Origin: Flavobacteriales bacterium
GTDB taxonomy: Bacteria > Bacteroidota > Bacteroidia > Flavobacteriales_F > PHOS-HE28
Direction of reading: 5' to 3'
Assembly (NCBI GenBank): GCA_016700415.1
Contig: CP065018.1
Span: 2,424,001 to 2,488,000, forward strand
Length of the DNA stretch: 64,000 nt
The notes under the pieces: model-generated
Seen by the model: the letters and a program-made list of their open reading frames with translations, nothing else
The model's database searches: none
What the model was told of the DNA's origin: nothing
Shown here: one piece after another, positions 8,622 to 16,712 of the stretch
How positions within the stretch are numbered: position 1 is the stretch's first letter
Layout of the letters: each line of letters starts with the position of its first letter
Position numbers and translations under genes: made by a program

Positions 8622-9812
8622 ATGCAAACCATGGACAGCTTCGATTTCAAAGGCCGCAAGGCTCTCGTTCGCGTGGACCTGAACGTGCCACTGGACGCGC
8701 AGTTCAATGTGACCGACGACAACCGCACCAAGGCCATCGTCCCCACGGTGAAGAAGGTCCTGAAGGAAGGCGGGAGCGTGATATTGATGAGCCATCTCGG
8801 TCGCCCCAAGGGAAAGGTGATCCCCGACTTGAGCCTGAGGCCCGTGGCCAAGCACCTCGAAGGTCTGCTCGGCGTGCCCGTGCAATTTGCCACGGATTGC
8901 ATTGGTGAGGACGCACAGGCCAAGGCCACTGTGCTGAAGCCCGGCGAAGTGCTCCTGCTGGAAAACCTCCGCTTCCATCCCGAGGAGGAGAAGGGCGATG
9001 AGGCCTTCAGCAAGGCGCTCTCCACGCTCGGCGACGTCTATGTGAACGACGCGTTCGGCACGGCGCACCGCGCACATGCCAGCACCACCATGGTCGCGAA
9101 GTACTTCCCGGACGCCAAGCTCTTCGGCTACCTGATCGCCGGTGAACTCCATAGTCTCGGCCAAGTGCTCAATCAGCCGAAGAAGCCGCTCTGCGCCATC
9201 GTGGGCGGCGCCAAGGTGAGCAGCAAGATCGAGGTGCTACAGAACTTGTTGGACAAGTGCGACGAGGTGATCATCGGCGGTGGCATGGCCTTCACCTTCA
9301 TCAAGGCGCAGGGCGGAAAGGTGGGCGCCTCGCTCGTGGAGGACGACCATGTCGAGACTGCCAAAGCCATTCTCGCGGCCGCGCAGGACAAGGGAGTCAT
9401 GATACACCTGCCTACCGATGCTGTCGTGGCGGACGCTTTCGCGGATACGGCCAACACGGACATCTGCCCCGCCAACGCGATCCCGGACGGATGGATGGGT
9501 CTGGACATCGGGCCGGAGTCGATCAAGGTATTCAGTGCCGCAGTGAAGCGCGCCAAGACCATCCTTTGGAACGGACCGATGGGCGTGTTCGAGATGCCGA
9601 GCTTCCAGAAGGGCACCCGCGCCATCGCGGAGGCCGTGGCCGATGCCACCGCATACGGAGCCTACTCCTTGGTGGGCGGCGGAGACAGTGTGGCAGCAGT
9701 GAACCAGTTCGGCCTCGCCGATAGGATCAGCTACGTGAGCACCGGCGGCGGCGCCATGCTGGAATACCTCGAAGGCAAGGTGCTGCCGGGGATCGCGGCG
9801 GTGGAGGAGTGA
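8622..9812 (+). CDS. pgk: Phosphoglycerate kinase
   Basis: This glycolytic enzyme transfers phosphate from 1,3-bisphosphoglycerate to ADP. The 396-residue length is normal. The N-terminal signature is RKALVRVDLNVPLD, the substrate-binding blocks are SHLGRPKG and ENLRFHPEEEKGD, and the nucleotide domain has IVGGAKVSSKIEVL, NGPMGVFE and SLVGGGDSVAAV. The in-frame ATG at 8631 (MDSFDFKG) is an equally likely start. It stands alone between repeat-rich DNA and a convergent PLP-enzyme gene. Confidence 0.96.
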   Translation: MQTMDSFDFKGRKALVRVDLNVPLDAQFNVTDDNRTKAIVPTVKKVLKEGGSVILMSHLGRPKGKVIPDLSLRPVAKHLEGLLGVPVQFATDCIGEDAQAKATVLKPGEVLLLENLRFHPEEEKGDEAFSKALSTLGDVYVNDAFGTAHRAHASTTMVAKYFPDAKLFGYLIAGELHSLGQVLNQPKKPLCAIVGGAKVSSKIEVLQNLLDKCDEVIIGGGMAFTFIKAQGGKVGASLVEDDHVETAKAILAAAQDKGVMIHLPTDAVVADAFADTANTDICPANAIPDGWMGLDIGPESIKVFSAAVKRAKTILWNGPMGVFEMPSFQKGTRAIAEAVADATAYGAYSLVGGGDSVAAVNQFGLADRISYVSTGGGAMLEYLEGKVLPGIAAVEE

Positions 9813-9955
9813 GGGAAGTGATTCTTTTCACTCCGGTCATTGTTCCAGTTTTCCAATGCTTTGTGTCGCGGTTCCGGGTGGCAGTTTGAAGACTGGCGAA
9901 TTCTGGGGGGCCTACTGACATGCGGCTGCGTAGGGAGTGGGTTCAGCGCTTATTC

Positions 9956-9975
9956 GTGAAGTCTTCGGACTTCAC
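9956..9975. terminator. UUCG-tetraloop hairpin between convergent pgk and PLP-enzyme genes
   Basis: GTGAAGTC-TTCG-GACTTCAC is a perfect 8-bp stem with a UUCG loop in the gap between two convergent genes, the expected place for a shared terminator. There is no T-run on either side, so intrinsic termination is plausible but not proven. Confidence 0.5.
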
Positions 9976-10005
9976 CTGATGCGGACCGGATACACTGGTC
10001 CACGC

Positions 10006-11250
10006 TCACACCGCCTCCAACGCCTGCCCGAGGTCCCAGATCAGATCTTCCGGATGTTCCACGCCCACGCTGAGGCGCACCAGTCCGCCGGTGATGCCGA
10101 GCTTTTCGCGTTCCACCGGGTCCACGCCCACGTGGGTCATGGTGGCGGGGTGCTCGGCTAAGGATTCCGTGCTGCCTAAGCTCACGGCGAGCTTCACCAG
10201 CTTCAGCGCGTTGAGGAAGCGGAAGGCCTCGGGCTCGCCGCCTTGTACATCGAACGAGAGCATGGCGCCGGCGCTGAAGCACTGGGCATCGTAGATCGCC
10301 TGTTGTTCCGGGCTGTCCAGAAAGCCGAGGTAATGGACTTTTTTCACCTTGGGATGGGCCTTCAGAAAGGCGGCCACCTGCGCGGCGTTGCGGGCCTGCG
10401 TTTCCATGCGCGGTTTCAGTGTCTCCAAACTCCGCAACAGTAGCCAACCTGTCCATGGGCCGGCCATGCAACCTAGGAAGCTCCGCAGGCCTTTCACGCG
10501 GGCGATCAGTTCGTTGCTGCCTAAGCAAGCCCCGGCGATCACGTCGCTATGGCCGCCGATGTACTTGGTGGCCGAGTAGAGCACCAGGTCCGCGCCCTGC
10601 TTCATGGGGTGCTGCCATAGCGGCCCCATGTAAGTGTTGTCCACTGCCAGCAACACCTGCTTTTCAGCGGTGCTGAAGGTCTTCGCCACGCGACTGCATG
10701 CCGTGATGTCGATCTGGATATTGGTGGGATTGGCGGGGGTTTCCACGTACACCATCTTCAGGCGGTCACCCTTGCCGCTCTTGCGCATGATCTCCTCCAA
10801 GCGGTCCTGCTCCCACGGGTAGAAACCGATCACCTCGATGCCGAAACGGGTGAGGGTCTGCTTGATGAAGTGGTCCGTTCCACCGTAGATCGGGTTGCTG
10901 TACAGGAGCACATCGCCGGGCGAGAGGAACTCCAGTAACATGGTGGTGATGGCGCTCATGCCGCTCTCGAACACCGCGCAGTCCTCGGCGCTTTCCCACA
11001 GGGAGAGCCGGTCCTCCAAGATCTCCAGGTCGGGATTGTTCAGCCGGCTGTAGATCAGCCCCAGTTCTTCCTTCTCGCCTTGTTCGCGCAGCCCGTAGGC
11101 CACCTCGAAAAAGGCCTTTCCATCCTCGGCCTTTTGAAAGACGAAAGTGCTGGTCTGGAAGATGGGGCATTTGATGGCGCCTTGTGAGAGCTCGGGCTTG
11201 TAGCCATAGCTCATCATCAGGCTCTCGGGGCGGAGTTTGCGTTCGGACAT
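10006..11250 (-). CDS. Cys/Met metabolism PLP-dependent enzyme (cystathionine gamma-synthase/lyase or methionine gamma-lyase type)
   Basis: The protein is a fold-type I PLP enzyme of the trans-sulfuration family. Motifs seen are YSRLNNPDLEILEDRL (phosphate and partner-subunit contacts), ESGMSAITTMLLE, SNPIYGGTDHFI, ETPANPTNIQID, AVDNTYMGPLWQ (aspartate that pairs with the PLP nitrogen) and the PLP lysine in YSATKYIGGHSDV. The C-terminal VRLSVGVEHPEDLI is typical. The 414-residue length is slightly longer than E. coli MetB/MetC, because of an N-terminal extension and an insert in EVAYGLREQGEKEELG. Substrate (cystathionine, methionine or O-acyl-homoserine) cannot be decided from sequence alone, and there are no sulfur-metabolism neighbours. 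Confidence 0.88.
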   Translation of the reverse strand: MSERKLRPESLMMSYGYKPELSQGAIKCPIFQTSTFVFQKAEDGKAFFEVAYGLREQGEKEELGLIYSRLNNPDLEILEDRLSLWESAEDCAVFESGMSAITTMLLEFLSPGDVLLYSNPIYGGTDHFIKQTLTRFGIEVIGFYPWEQDRLEEIMRKSGKGDRLKMVYVETPANPTNIQIDITACSRVAKTFSTAEKQVLLAVDNTYMGPLWQHPMKQGADLVLYSATKYIGGHSDVIAGACLGSNELIARVKGLRSFLGCMAGPWTGWLLLRSLETLKPRMETQARNAAQVAAFLKAHPKVKKVHYLGFLDSPEQQAIYDAQCFSAGAMLSFDVQGGEPEAFRFLNALKLVKLAVSLGSTESLAEHPATMTHVGVDPVEREKLGITGGLVRLSVGVEHPEDLIWDLGQALEAV

Positions 11251-11294
11251 GATGCGAAGCTACCGTTTCACCCCGGCAGTTGCGGTGACTAAGA

Positions 11295-11828
11295 TCACTC
11301 CTCGGCAGCCTCTTCCTCCCCGGTCCTTTCCTTCAGCGCCTCGATCGCATCCTGCACCCAACGGGTATCCCCCAAAGCGGGGACGATGAATGGCGCGAAA
11401 GCGCGCAGCGGACGGTAGAGCGCGGAACCCTCAAGCGCGTGCTGTGGCACGATGCCGGAAACCTCCGCCCGCGCCATCAGGATGTTCAGCACCACGCTGA
11501 GCACGAAGGCCGCCCGCAACGCGCCGAAGAACGTACCCGCCACCTTGTTCGGCAAGCCCAGCATGGCCAGATCCATCGCCTTGGTGAGAACCTTGGCCAG
11601 GAGATGTACCAAGATCAATACGCCGATGAAGGTGACGATGAAGGAGATCACCTCGTGCTGCGCGTCCATGCCCACCCAAGATGCCACATGGGCGTTGTAG
11701 CGGGAAGCCACCCAGATGCCCAGGACCACCGCGACCAGCGAGGCGATCTCCACAATGAAACCCCGGAAGAAACCACGGATCGCGGCAGCAGCCAGCAGTG
11801 CGAGCAAGGTCCAATCCAACCAGTTCAT
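11295..11828 (-). CDS. CvpA family membrane protein
   Basis: This CvpA-family inner-membrane protein has about 177 residues when started at MNWLDWTLL (11828). Members are linked to colicin V export and to envelope homeostasis. Four hydrophobic segments are evident, beginning WTLLALLAAAAIRGFFRGF, then IASLVAVVLGIWVAS, VISFIVTFIGVLILVHLLAKVL, and FGALRAAFVLSVVLNIL. The IRGFFRGF motif after the first helix is the family hallmark. The C-terminal tail is acidic (GEEEAAEE). Confidence 0.85.
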   Translation of the reverse strand: MNWLDWTLLALLAAAAIRGFFRGFIVEIASLVAVVLGIWVASRYNAHVASWVGMDAQHEVISFIVTFIGVLILVHLLAKVLTKAMDLAMLGLPNKVAGTFFGALRAAFVLSVVLNILMARAEVSGIVPQHALEGSALYRPLRAFAPFIVPALGDTRWVQDAIEALKERTGEEEAAEE

Positions 11829-11916
11829 GGCAACAAGTGTAACACGCATCGCTGCTCTTGTACCAAGGCTACCTTCGCGGCCCTTCCACGGCGCTTATCG
11901 CAGGGAGCGATATCCT

Positions 11917-12252
11917 ATGTTCGATCTGGCTTTTGACAAGCGTTGGCGCGACCTCCTGAAGAACATGGAGAAGCGTTTCGGCATGCCCGTGGACCTCAAC
12001 GGAGTGCTCTTCCTCATCGGTGTGCAGGAGCTCGGCCAGCATGCGCGAGTGTTCAAGAAGGATGAAAAGGTGAACCTGATGCACATCGCCATCTCGGTGC
12101 TGCTCACGCCCTACGGCTACTACAAGGAGCTTGGCCGCGACGCCGATGGCTGGCCGCATTTCGAGCGCGTGAAGGACCTTCCGGCGCTGGATGCGAAAGA
12201 GCAGGAACGCCTGATGAAGGAGGCGGTCCTCTCCTACTTCGAGGAACACTGA
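11917..12252 (+). CDS. Conserved hypothetical protein (111 aa)
   Basis: The product has 111 residues, starting MFDLAFDKRWRDLL and ending SYFEEH. It is hydrophilic, has no signal peptide or membrane segment, and is predicted helical. A central VLFLIGVQELGQ and a histidine-containing NLMHIAISVLLTPYGYYKEL stretch suggest a compact all-alpha cytoplasmic protein. I recognise the general type as common in Bacteroidota but can give no function. A TACCTTCG box at about 11868 may be its -7 element. The start was chosen at the ATG after the AT-containing TATCCT rather than at far-upstream starts that overlap cvpA. Confidence 0.7.
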   Translation: MFDLAFDKRWRDLLKNMEKRFGMPVDLNGVLFLIGVQELGQHARVFKKDEKVNLMHIAISVLLTPYGYYKELGRDADGWPHFERVKDLPALDAKEQERLMKEAVLSYFEEH

Positions 12253-12273
12253 ACGTAAGGGAAGGCGATCGGC

Positions 12274-12657
12274 CTAGTTGCCGCCGGAGATGACCACCGT
12301 CTCTTCGTTGGTCTGCTCCTCTTCGATGCGGATGATGCCCTCACCGGACATCGAATCCTTCTGCGCCAGGATGTCCAGCACCGCGAATCCGGCCTGACCA
12401 CGCTTGTAGAACTCACTATAGTCGAAGGTGACCTTGCCGTCGGAGCTGGTGTTGCCCTCCATGGTGAGACGGGAGAAATCGGCCTGAAGCGGGTTGGTGG
12501 GGTTGGCGTAAAGCTTCACGTAGGCACCGGCAACGGCCGAGCCCGCAGTATCCAGCACGGTGATCGTCGCCTTGGTGTCCTTCTCCTTGTTGCAAGCGCC
12601 AAGGCCGGAACCCAGGATGAGCAAGAGGACGGGAACGATGATGGCCTTACGGAACAT
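12274..12657 (-). CDS. Small lipoprotein with Ig-like/carboxypeptidase-regulatory-like fold
   Basis: The 127-residue product has a lipoprotein signal (LLLILGSGLGAC, lipidated Cys at about 22). The mature part, TITVLDTAGSAVAGAYVKLYAN...GKVTFDYSEFYKRGQAGFAVLDIL, has the pattern of a small beta-sandwich like those in CarboxypepD_reg or Ig-like domains. It is expected to sit on the outer or inner membrane surface. A minus-strand -7 box, TATTTTTG (12718-12725), lies upstream, and the gene is divergent from the peptidyl-prolyl isomerase gene. Specific role unknown. Confidence 0.65.
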   Translation of the reverse strand: MFRKAIIVPVLLLILGSGLGACNKEKDTKATITVLDTAGSAVAGAYVKLYANPTNPLQADFSRLTMEGNTSSDGKVTFDYSEFYKRGQAGFAVLDILAQKDSMSGEGIIRIEEEQTNEETVVISGGN

Positions 12658-12673
12658 GGGAGGGCGTGTTGGT

Positions 12674-12681
12674 TACTTTTG
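12674..12681 (+). promoter_or_regulatory. Bacteroidota-type -7 promoter box (TACTTTTG)
   Basis: TACTTTTG matches the TAnnTTTG -7 consensus of the phylum and lies 30-57 bp before the possible starts of the peptidyl-prolyl isomerase. No clear -33 TTTG element was seen. Confidence 0.4.
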
Positions 12682-12737
12682 GCCGCCTTGTTGCAGCCTT
12701 CGCACCGCGAATGAAGCCAAAAATAAGGTTCTTAGCG

Positions 12738-13445
12738 ATGCCAGCGCAATTATCTCCCCGGAATCTGTTTCTCGCCACAGCGCTCCTGGCCGTGGCGAAC
12801 GTCGCTTCGGCGCAGCAGAAGCCCGTGGAAAAACGGCACCTTGTGGAGATCAAGACCACAGCGGGGCGCATGGTGGTGGAGCTGTACAACGAGACACCGG
12901 TCCATCGCGACAACTTCCTGAAGCTGGTCCGCGAGCACTATTACGACAGCACGTTGTTCCACCGGGTGATCCCGGATTTCATGATCCAGGGCGGCGACCC
13001 GGACAGCCGCAAAGCCGAAGACCATGCTGTGGCGTTGGGGCAAGGTGGTCCCGGATATACGCTCCCTGCTGAGATCGACACCTCGTTCATCCACCGCAAG
13101 GGCGCGCTGGCAGCCGCGCGCGGCGATGACGTCGATCCGGAAAAACGCAGCAGCGGCAGCCAGTTCTATATCGTGGAAGGCCGCAAATGGCCCACGGCCG
13201 ATCTGAAAAAGCTCATGGCCCGGATCAACAGTGATCGTCCGGACAGTCTCGCGGTCCATTACACCCCCGACCAAATGGAGACCTACAAGACGTTGGGCGG
13301 CGCTCCACACTTGGATGGTGGCTATACCGTGTTCGGCCAGGTAGTGGCCGGCATGGACGTCCTGGATCTTATCGCGAACCAACCCTGTGACGGAATGGAC
13401 CGTCCGCTTGCAGATATCCGCGTTTGGATGCGCGAACTCCAATGA
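12738..13445 (+). CDS. Exported cyclophilin-type peptidyl-prolyl cis-trans isomerase
   Basis: Cyclophilins catalyse proline isomerisation in protein folding. The signal peptide NLFLATALLAVANVASAQQ implies periplasmic location. The catalytic domain shows HRDNFLKLV, DSTLFHRVIPDFMIQGGDP (active-site Arg in FHRV), the conserved GSQFYI and GGYTVFGQVV. There is a central insert of about 50 residues (KWPTADLKKLMARINSDRPD...), common in Bacteroidota homologues. In-frame ATG at 12711 is an alternative start. The stop overlaps the pheS start (ATGA at 13442-13445), so pheS may be translationally coupled to it. Confidence 0.9.
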   Translation: MPAQLSPRNLFLATALLAVANVASAQQKPVEKRHLVEIKTTAGRMVVELYNETPVHRDNFLKLVREHYYDSTLFHRVIPDFMIQGGDPDSRKAEDHAVALGQGGPGYTLPAEIDTSFIHRKGALAAARGDDVDPEKRSSGSQFYIVEGRKWPTADLKKLMARINSDRPDSLAVHYTPDQMETYKTLGGAPHLDGGYTVFGQVVAGMDVLDLIANQPCDGMDRPLADIRVWMRELQ

Positions 13446-14542
13446 ACCTGAAAGAACGGATCGAAGCCGTGGAGGCTGAATTGACCGCGGCTGTCGCGGC
13501 ATCCGCTGAGGCCGTTGAGGCTTTCCGTGTGGAAATGCTCGGCCGCAACGGAAAAGTGACCGCCCTGCTGGACGCCTTCAAGGAGGTGCCCGCAGAGGAA
13601 AAGCGCCTTTGGGGCCAACGGCTGAACCAGCTGAAAAGCGCCGCCCGAACGCGCTGGGAGGAGCTGAAGGCCGCCGCAGAGGCCACCCCCACCAAGGCAG
13701 CAGGACCCGTGGGCGACCTCACGCGGCCCGCTCTCACCGAGGCCACAGGAAGCCTGCATCCCATCAGCATCATCCGCCAGCGCATAGTGGACGTGTTCGC
13801 GCGGATCGGCTACACCGTGAGCCAAGGTCCCGAGGTGGAGGACGACCACCACAACTTCGGTGCGCTCAACTTCCCTCCGGACCATCCGGCGCGGGACATG
13901 CAGGACACGTTCTTCGTTGAGGACCTTGATCACACTGCGAGGGAGAGGGGTGAGGCCCTCACCCCCGACCCCTCTCCCGGGGAGAGGGGAAGTCTGGCGC
14001 TACGCACACATACCAGCAGCGTGCAAGTACGCGTGATGGAGAGCGGTGCTCCTCCGATCCGCACCATTTCCCCGGGCCGTGTCTATCGCAACGAGGCCAT
14101 CAGCGCACGGGCGCATTGCATGTTCCACCAGGTGGAAGGCTTGTACGTGGACAAGGGCGTGAGCTTCGCGGAGCTGAAGGGCACGCTGGACCATTTCGCC
14201 AAGAGCATGTTCGGGCCGGAGGTGAAGATCCGCTTACGTCCGAGCTACTTCCCGTTCACGGAGCCGAGCGCCGAGGTGGACATGAGCTGCACCATCTGTG
14301 GCGGCAGCGGCTGCGCCGTGTGCAAGCACAGCGGATGGGTGGAGATCATGGGTTGCGGCATGGTGGACCCTGCCGTGCTGTCCAATTGCAACATCGACCC
14401 GGAGGTGTATAGCGGCTTCGCTTTCGGCATGGGCGTGGAGCGCATCGCACAGCTGATCTATCGCGTGCCGGACCTGCGGCTGTATTGGGAGAACGACGTG
14501 CGCTTCCTGGAACAGTTCACCGACGGCGCCTTCCGTGGCTGA
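13442..14542 (+). CDS. pheS: Phenylalanine--tRNA ligase alpha subunit with an in-frame palindromic-repeat insert
   Basis: PheS is the catalytic subunit of the alpha2beta2 phenylalanyl-tRNA synthetase. The N-terminal coiled coil (residues 1-85) is followed by class II motifs: GYTVSQGPEVEDDHHNF, HPARDMQDTFFV, LRTHTSSVQVRVM (motif 2 region) and GFAFGMGVERIAQL (motif 3). The odd feature lies between DTFFVEDLDHT and LRTHTSSVQ, where normal PheS has only a few residues. Here about 20 extra residues (ARERGEALTPDPSPGERGS) are encoded by a GC-rich double-hairpin repeat at 13947-13989. The insertion keeps the frame and falls in a surface linker between substrate-binding segments, so the enzyme is probably active. 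Confidence 0.93.
   Translation: MNLKERIEAVEAELTAAVAASAEAVEAFRVEMLGRNGKVTALLDAFKEVPAEEKRLWGQRLNQLKSAARTRWEELKAAAEATPTKAAGPVGDLTRPALTEATGSLHPISIIRQRIVDVFARIGYTVSQGPEVEDDHHNFGALNFPPDHPARDMQDTFFVEDLDHTARERGEALTPDPSPGERGSLALRTHTSSVQVRVMESGAPPIRTISPGRVYRNEAISARAHCMFHQVEGLYVDKGVSFAELKGTLDHFAKSMFGPEVKIRLRPSYFPFTEPSAEVDMSCTICGGSGCAVCKHSGWVEIMGCGMVDPAVLSNCNIDPEVYSGFAFGMGVERIAQLIYRVPDLRLYWENDVRFLEQFTDGAFRG
13947..13989. repeat. Protein-coding palindromic element (LTPDPSPGERG type) inside pheS
   Basis: Two adjacent perfect hairpins are present: GGGGTGAGG-C-CCTCACCCC (13947-13965) and CCCCTCTCC-CGG-GGAGAGGGG (13969-13989). The same element occurs in frame at about 54864-54900 and, inverted, at about 57632-57665. 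Confidence 0.85.
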
Positions 14543-14549
14543 ACCCGCC

Positions 14550-15809
14550 ATGGCTGAAGCGTTGAAGGCGGACGTCTGCATCCTCGGTGCAGGCCCCGGC
14601 GGATGTGCCACGGCCTTGCAGTTGGCCAAGCACGGAGTGGATACGCTCCTCTTGGACAGGGCCATCTTCCCCCGGGACAAAGTGTGCGGAGATGCGCTCA
14701 GCGGCAAGGTGATGCGTTCACTCGAACGGCTTGATCCCGCGCTGGCCGTGGAGCTTCGGAAACATGCGGCGTTGGAGCCGAGCTGGGGTGTCACCTTCGT
14801 GGCCCCCAGTGGCAAGGCATTGCGTGTTCCGTTCAGCCGGGAGACGGGCATCGGTGAGGCACCGGGCGCGATCCTTCCCCGGATGGATTTCGATCATTTC
14901 ATGTTGGAGGCGGTGAAGCGCGATGGCCATGCCCGGATCCTTGAAGGCACACAAGCGAAGGCCTTCGAGCGGACCGCGAACGGCTGGTCGATCTCCGTGG
15001 TCGGAGCGGACAAGACGGAGCGTGCCGTGAGTTGCCGCCTGTTGATCGATGCTTCCGGCGCCAATTCAATTTTCTCCAAGCAGATCGCCGGTTTGCCGAT
15101 GGAACCGCGGCACCACTGCGCTGGTGTGCGGGCCTACTACAGGGGTGTCACCGGCTTGGACCCCCAAGGCTTTATCGAGCTGATCTTCCTGAAGGACCTG
15201 CTGCCCGGCTACCTGTGGATCTTCCCGCTGCCGGACGGCCGCGCCAACGTGGGCCTGGGCCTGCGCACCGACATGGTGAAGAAGCGACGAGTGGACCTGA
15301 AAAAGCTGCTGAACGAGCTGATCACCGAGCACCCGCAACTGCGCGAACGTTTCGCGAACGCCAAGGCGGAAGGCCCGGTCCAAGGCATGGGCCTGCCGCT
15401 GGCCAGCAAGCGCTGGCCCATCAGTGGTGATGGATTCATGCTGATCGGCGACGCGGCGCATTTGATCGACCCCTTCACCGGCGAGGGCATCAGCCATGCC
15501 ATGATCAGCGGGGTGCATGCGGCCAATGTCGCTGCGGAGGCGCTACAGGCCATTCGGGAGGAGCAAGCGGTCCCACAAGCCGCGCTGAAGGACTACGATG
15601 CCCATGTATGGAAGCGTTTGGGCAAGGAGCTCGGCATCAGCACCCGCCTGCAGCAGCTCGCGGACCGGCCATGGTTGTTCAACCTCGTGGTGAACAAGGC
15701 GGCCAGCAATCCGGTGCTCGCGGATACCATCAGCTGCATGTTCAACGATCTGGACATGCGCGAGCGGCTGAAGAAGCCCGGTTTCTATTTGAAGCTGCTC
15801 TTCGGATAG
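14550..15809 (+). CDS. FAD-dependent geranylgeranyl reductase family oxidoreductase
   Basis: This flavoprotein belongs to the geranylgeranyl reductase/halogenase-like group, whose members reduce isoprenoid double bonds or act on aromatic substrates. The FAD-binding beta-alpha-beta motif ADVCILGAGPGGCATALQLAKHG lies at the N-terminus. RDKVCGDALSGKVM (the family's KVCG-A-L motif) and GDAAHLIDPFTGEGISHAM (second FAD motif) are both clear. The length of 419 residues is typical. The ATG at 14550 is preferred; a GTG at 14535 overlaps the pheS end. The neighbouring pheS does not indicate a pathway, and substrate is unknown (menaquinone side chain is one possibility). Confidence 0.85.
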   Translation: MAEALKADVCILGAGPGGCATALQLAKHGVDTLLLDRAIFPRDKVCGDALSGKVMRSLERLDPALAVELRKHAALEPSWGVTFVAPSGKALRVPFSRETGIGEAPGAILPRMDFDHFMLEAVKRDGHARILEGTQAKAFERTANGWSISVVGADKTERAVSCRLLIDASGANSIFSKQIAGLPMEPRHHCAGVRAYYRGVTGLDPQGFIELIFLKDLLPGYLWIFPLPDGRANVGLGLRTDMVKKRRVDLKKLLNELITEHPQLRERFANAKAEGPVQGMGLPLASKRWPISGDGFMLIGDAAHLIDPFTGEGISHAMISGVHAANVAAEALQAIREEQAVPQAALKDYDAHVWKRLGKELGISTRLQQLADRPWLFNLVVNKAASNPVLADTISCMFNDLDMRERLKKPGFYLKLLFG

Positions 15810-15813
15810 GAAT

Positions 15814-15856
15814 AGGCCGCTGAGACGCGAGGGCGCGGAGAAGAGGTTCACACGGA
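15814..15856. repeat. Degenerate short-period repeat after the reductase gene
   Basis: CCGCTGAGACGCGAGGGCGC followed by GGAGAAGAGGTTCACACGGA is a 9-10 bp periodic G/A-rich stretch similar in style to the other spacer repeats. No gene or terminator is evident in this 81-bp gap. Confidence 0.35.
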
Positions 15857-15890
15857 CTCAGCCTCAGGGGCCAGATACTTTGATCGACGG

Positions 15891-16634
15891 CTACGCGACC
15901 CGCTCCGCCACCGCCATCCAGTTCCATGGCATGGGCGCGGGCATGTCCGCAGGTGCATCCTCCAGCACGTATGCCCATGGATATTCGATCTTCTGCAACT
16001 CCAATACCTTCATGCCGTGCTGTGTCAGCAGGTCAGCCAGTTCTTCCTTGAGGTGATGCTTTGTGGGCGCACCGTTCACCACAACGATGCCCATGTCCAG
16101 CTTGGTGGTGTCCCGTGCGGCCTTGCGTTGGGCCACGGCAGGCTTCATGCCTTTCAGCTCGTTCAATTGCACCAAGCGGTGCGAGGCGTAGAGCGCGGAT
16201 TCCAGCGAAGGTGTCACCAGCAGCAAGTGGCCACCGGGCTTTACCACGGCGCATATATTGTCCATCATTGCTTGGCGTTTGGCCCGTGAGGCGATCAACA
16301 GCACGTTGATGCACAGCGCAAAGTCCACGGGCGGGAAGGGCAGCGGCTTGGCCAGGTCGGCGTGGAGGTATTCCACATTGTGGTAGCGGGCGTTCTTATT
16401 TTCAGCAACCGTCAAGCATTCGCTGGAGAGGTCCGTGGCGAATACGCTCGCGAAGTGCTCCGCCAGCATGGGCACCGTACGGCCTATGCCGCAACCGATG
16501 TCGGCCGCAGTGCGCTTCTTTCCGGCATGTCGCTGCACACGCTGCAGGATCTTCTGCTTCCGGTCATGCTTCGGCACGCTGAAGATGTCCTCCTCGAAAG
16601 TGGCCGCCACATCATCCCAAGCCTGCTCGTCCAT
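15891..16634 (-). CDS. Class I SAM-dependent methyltransferase
   Basis: The 247-residue protein starts MDEQAWDDVAATFEEDIF (16634) and contains the SAM-binding motif I TAADIGCGIGRTVPML, an acidic motif II end (VFATDLSSECL), and motif IV-like FALCINVLLIA, with KPGGHLLLVTPSLESAL as post-motif. This is a Methyltransf_11/25-like fold acting on a small molecule or unknown substrate in the cytoplasm. It lies downstream of pyk on the same strand, separated by a strong hairpin, so it is likely transcribed from its own promoter or by read-through. Substrate not predictable. Confidence 0.82.
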   Translation of the reverse strand: MDEQAWDDVAATFEEDIFSVPKHDRKQKILQRVQRHAGKKRTAADIGCGIGRTVPMLAEHFASVFATDLSSECLTVAENKNARYHNVEYLHADLAKPLPFPPVDFALCINVLLIASRAKRQAMMDNICAVVKPGGHLLLVTPSLESALYASHRLVQLNELKGMKPAVAQRKAARDTTKLDMGIVVVNGAPTKHHLKEELADLLTQHGMKVLELQKIEYPWAYVLEDAPADMPAPMPWNWMAVAERVA

Positions 16635-16674
16635 CGGTGGCCAAGGTCGGGGTTCTTTTCCTGAATGGAAGATA

Positions 16675-16712
16675 GTGATCAGTGCCCCGACAGGCATCGG
16701 GGCACTGATCAC
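16675..16712 (-). terminator. Perfect 16-bp hairpin directly after pyk
   Basis: GTGATCAGTGCCCCGA (16675-16690) and its exact complement (16697-16712) flank a 6-base loop. The right arm touches the pyk stop codon. It is placed as the pyk terminator; no T-run follows on the minus strand. The CCCCGA/TCGGGG core recurs at 30485-30504 and 58063-58080. Confidence 0.65.

Noticed and set aside
16675..16712. Operator or riboswitch upstream of the methyltransferase gene
   Set aside because: The hairpin touches the pyk stop codon and has no conserved aptamer features; a terminator is the simpler reading.
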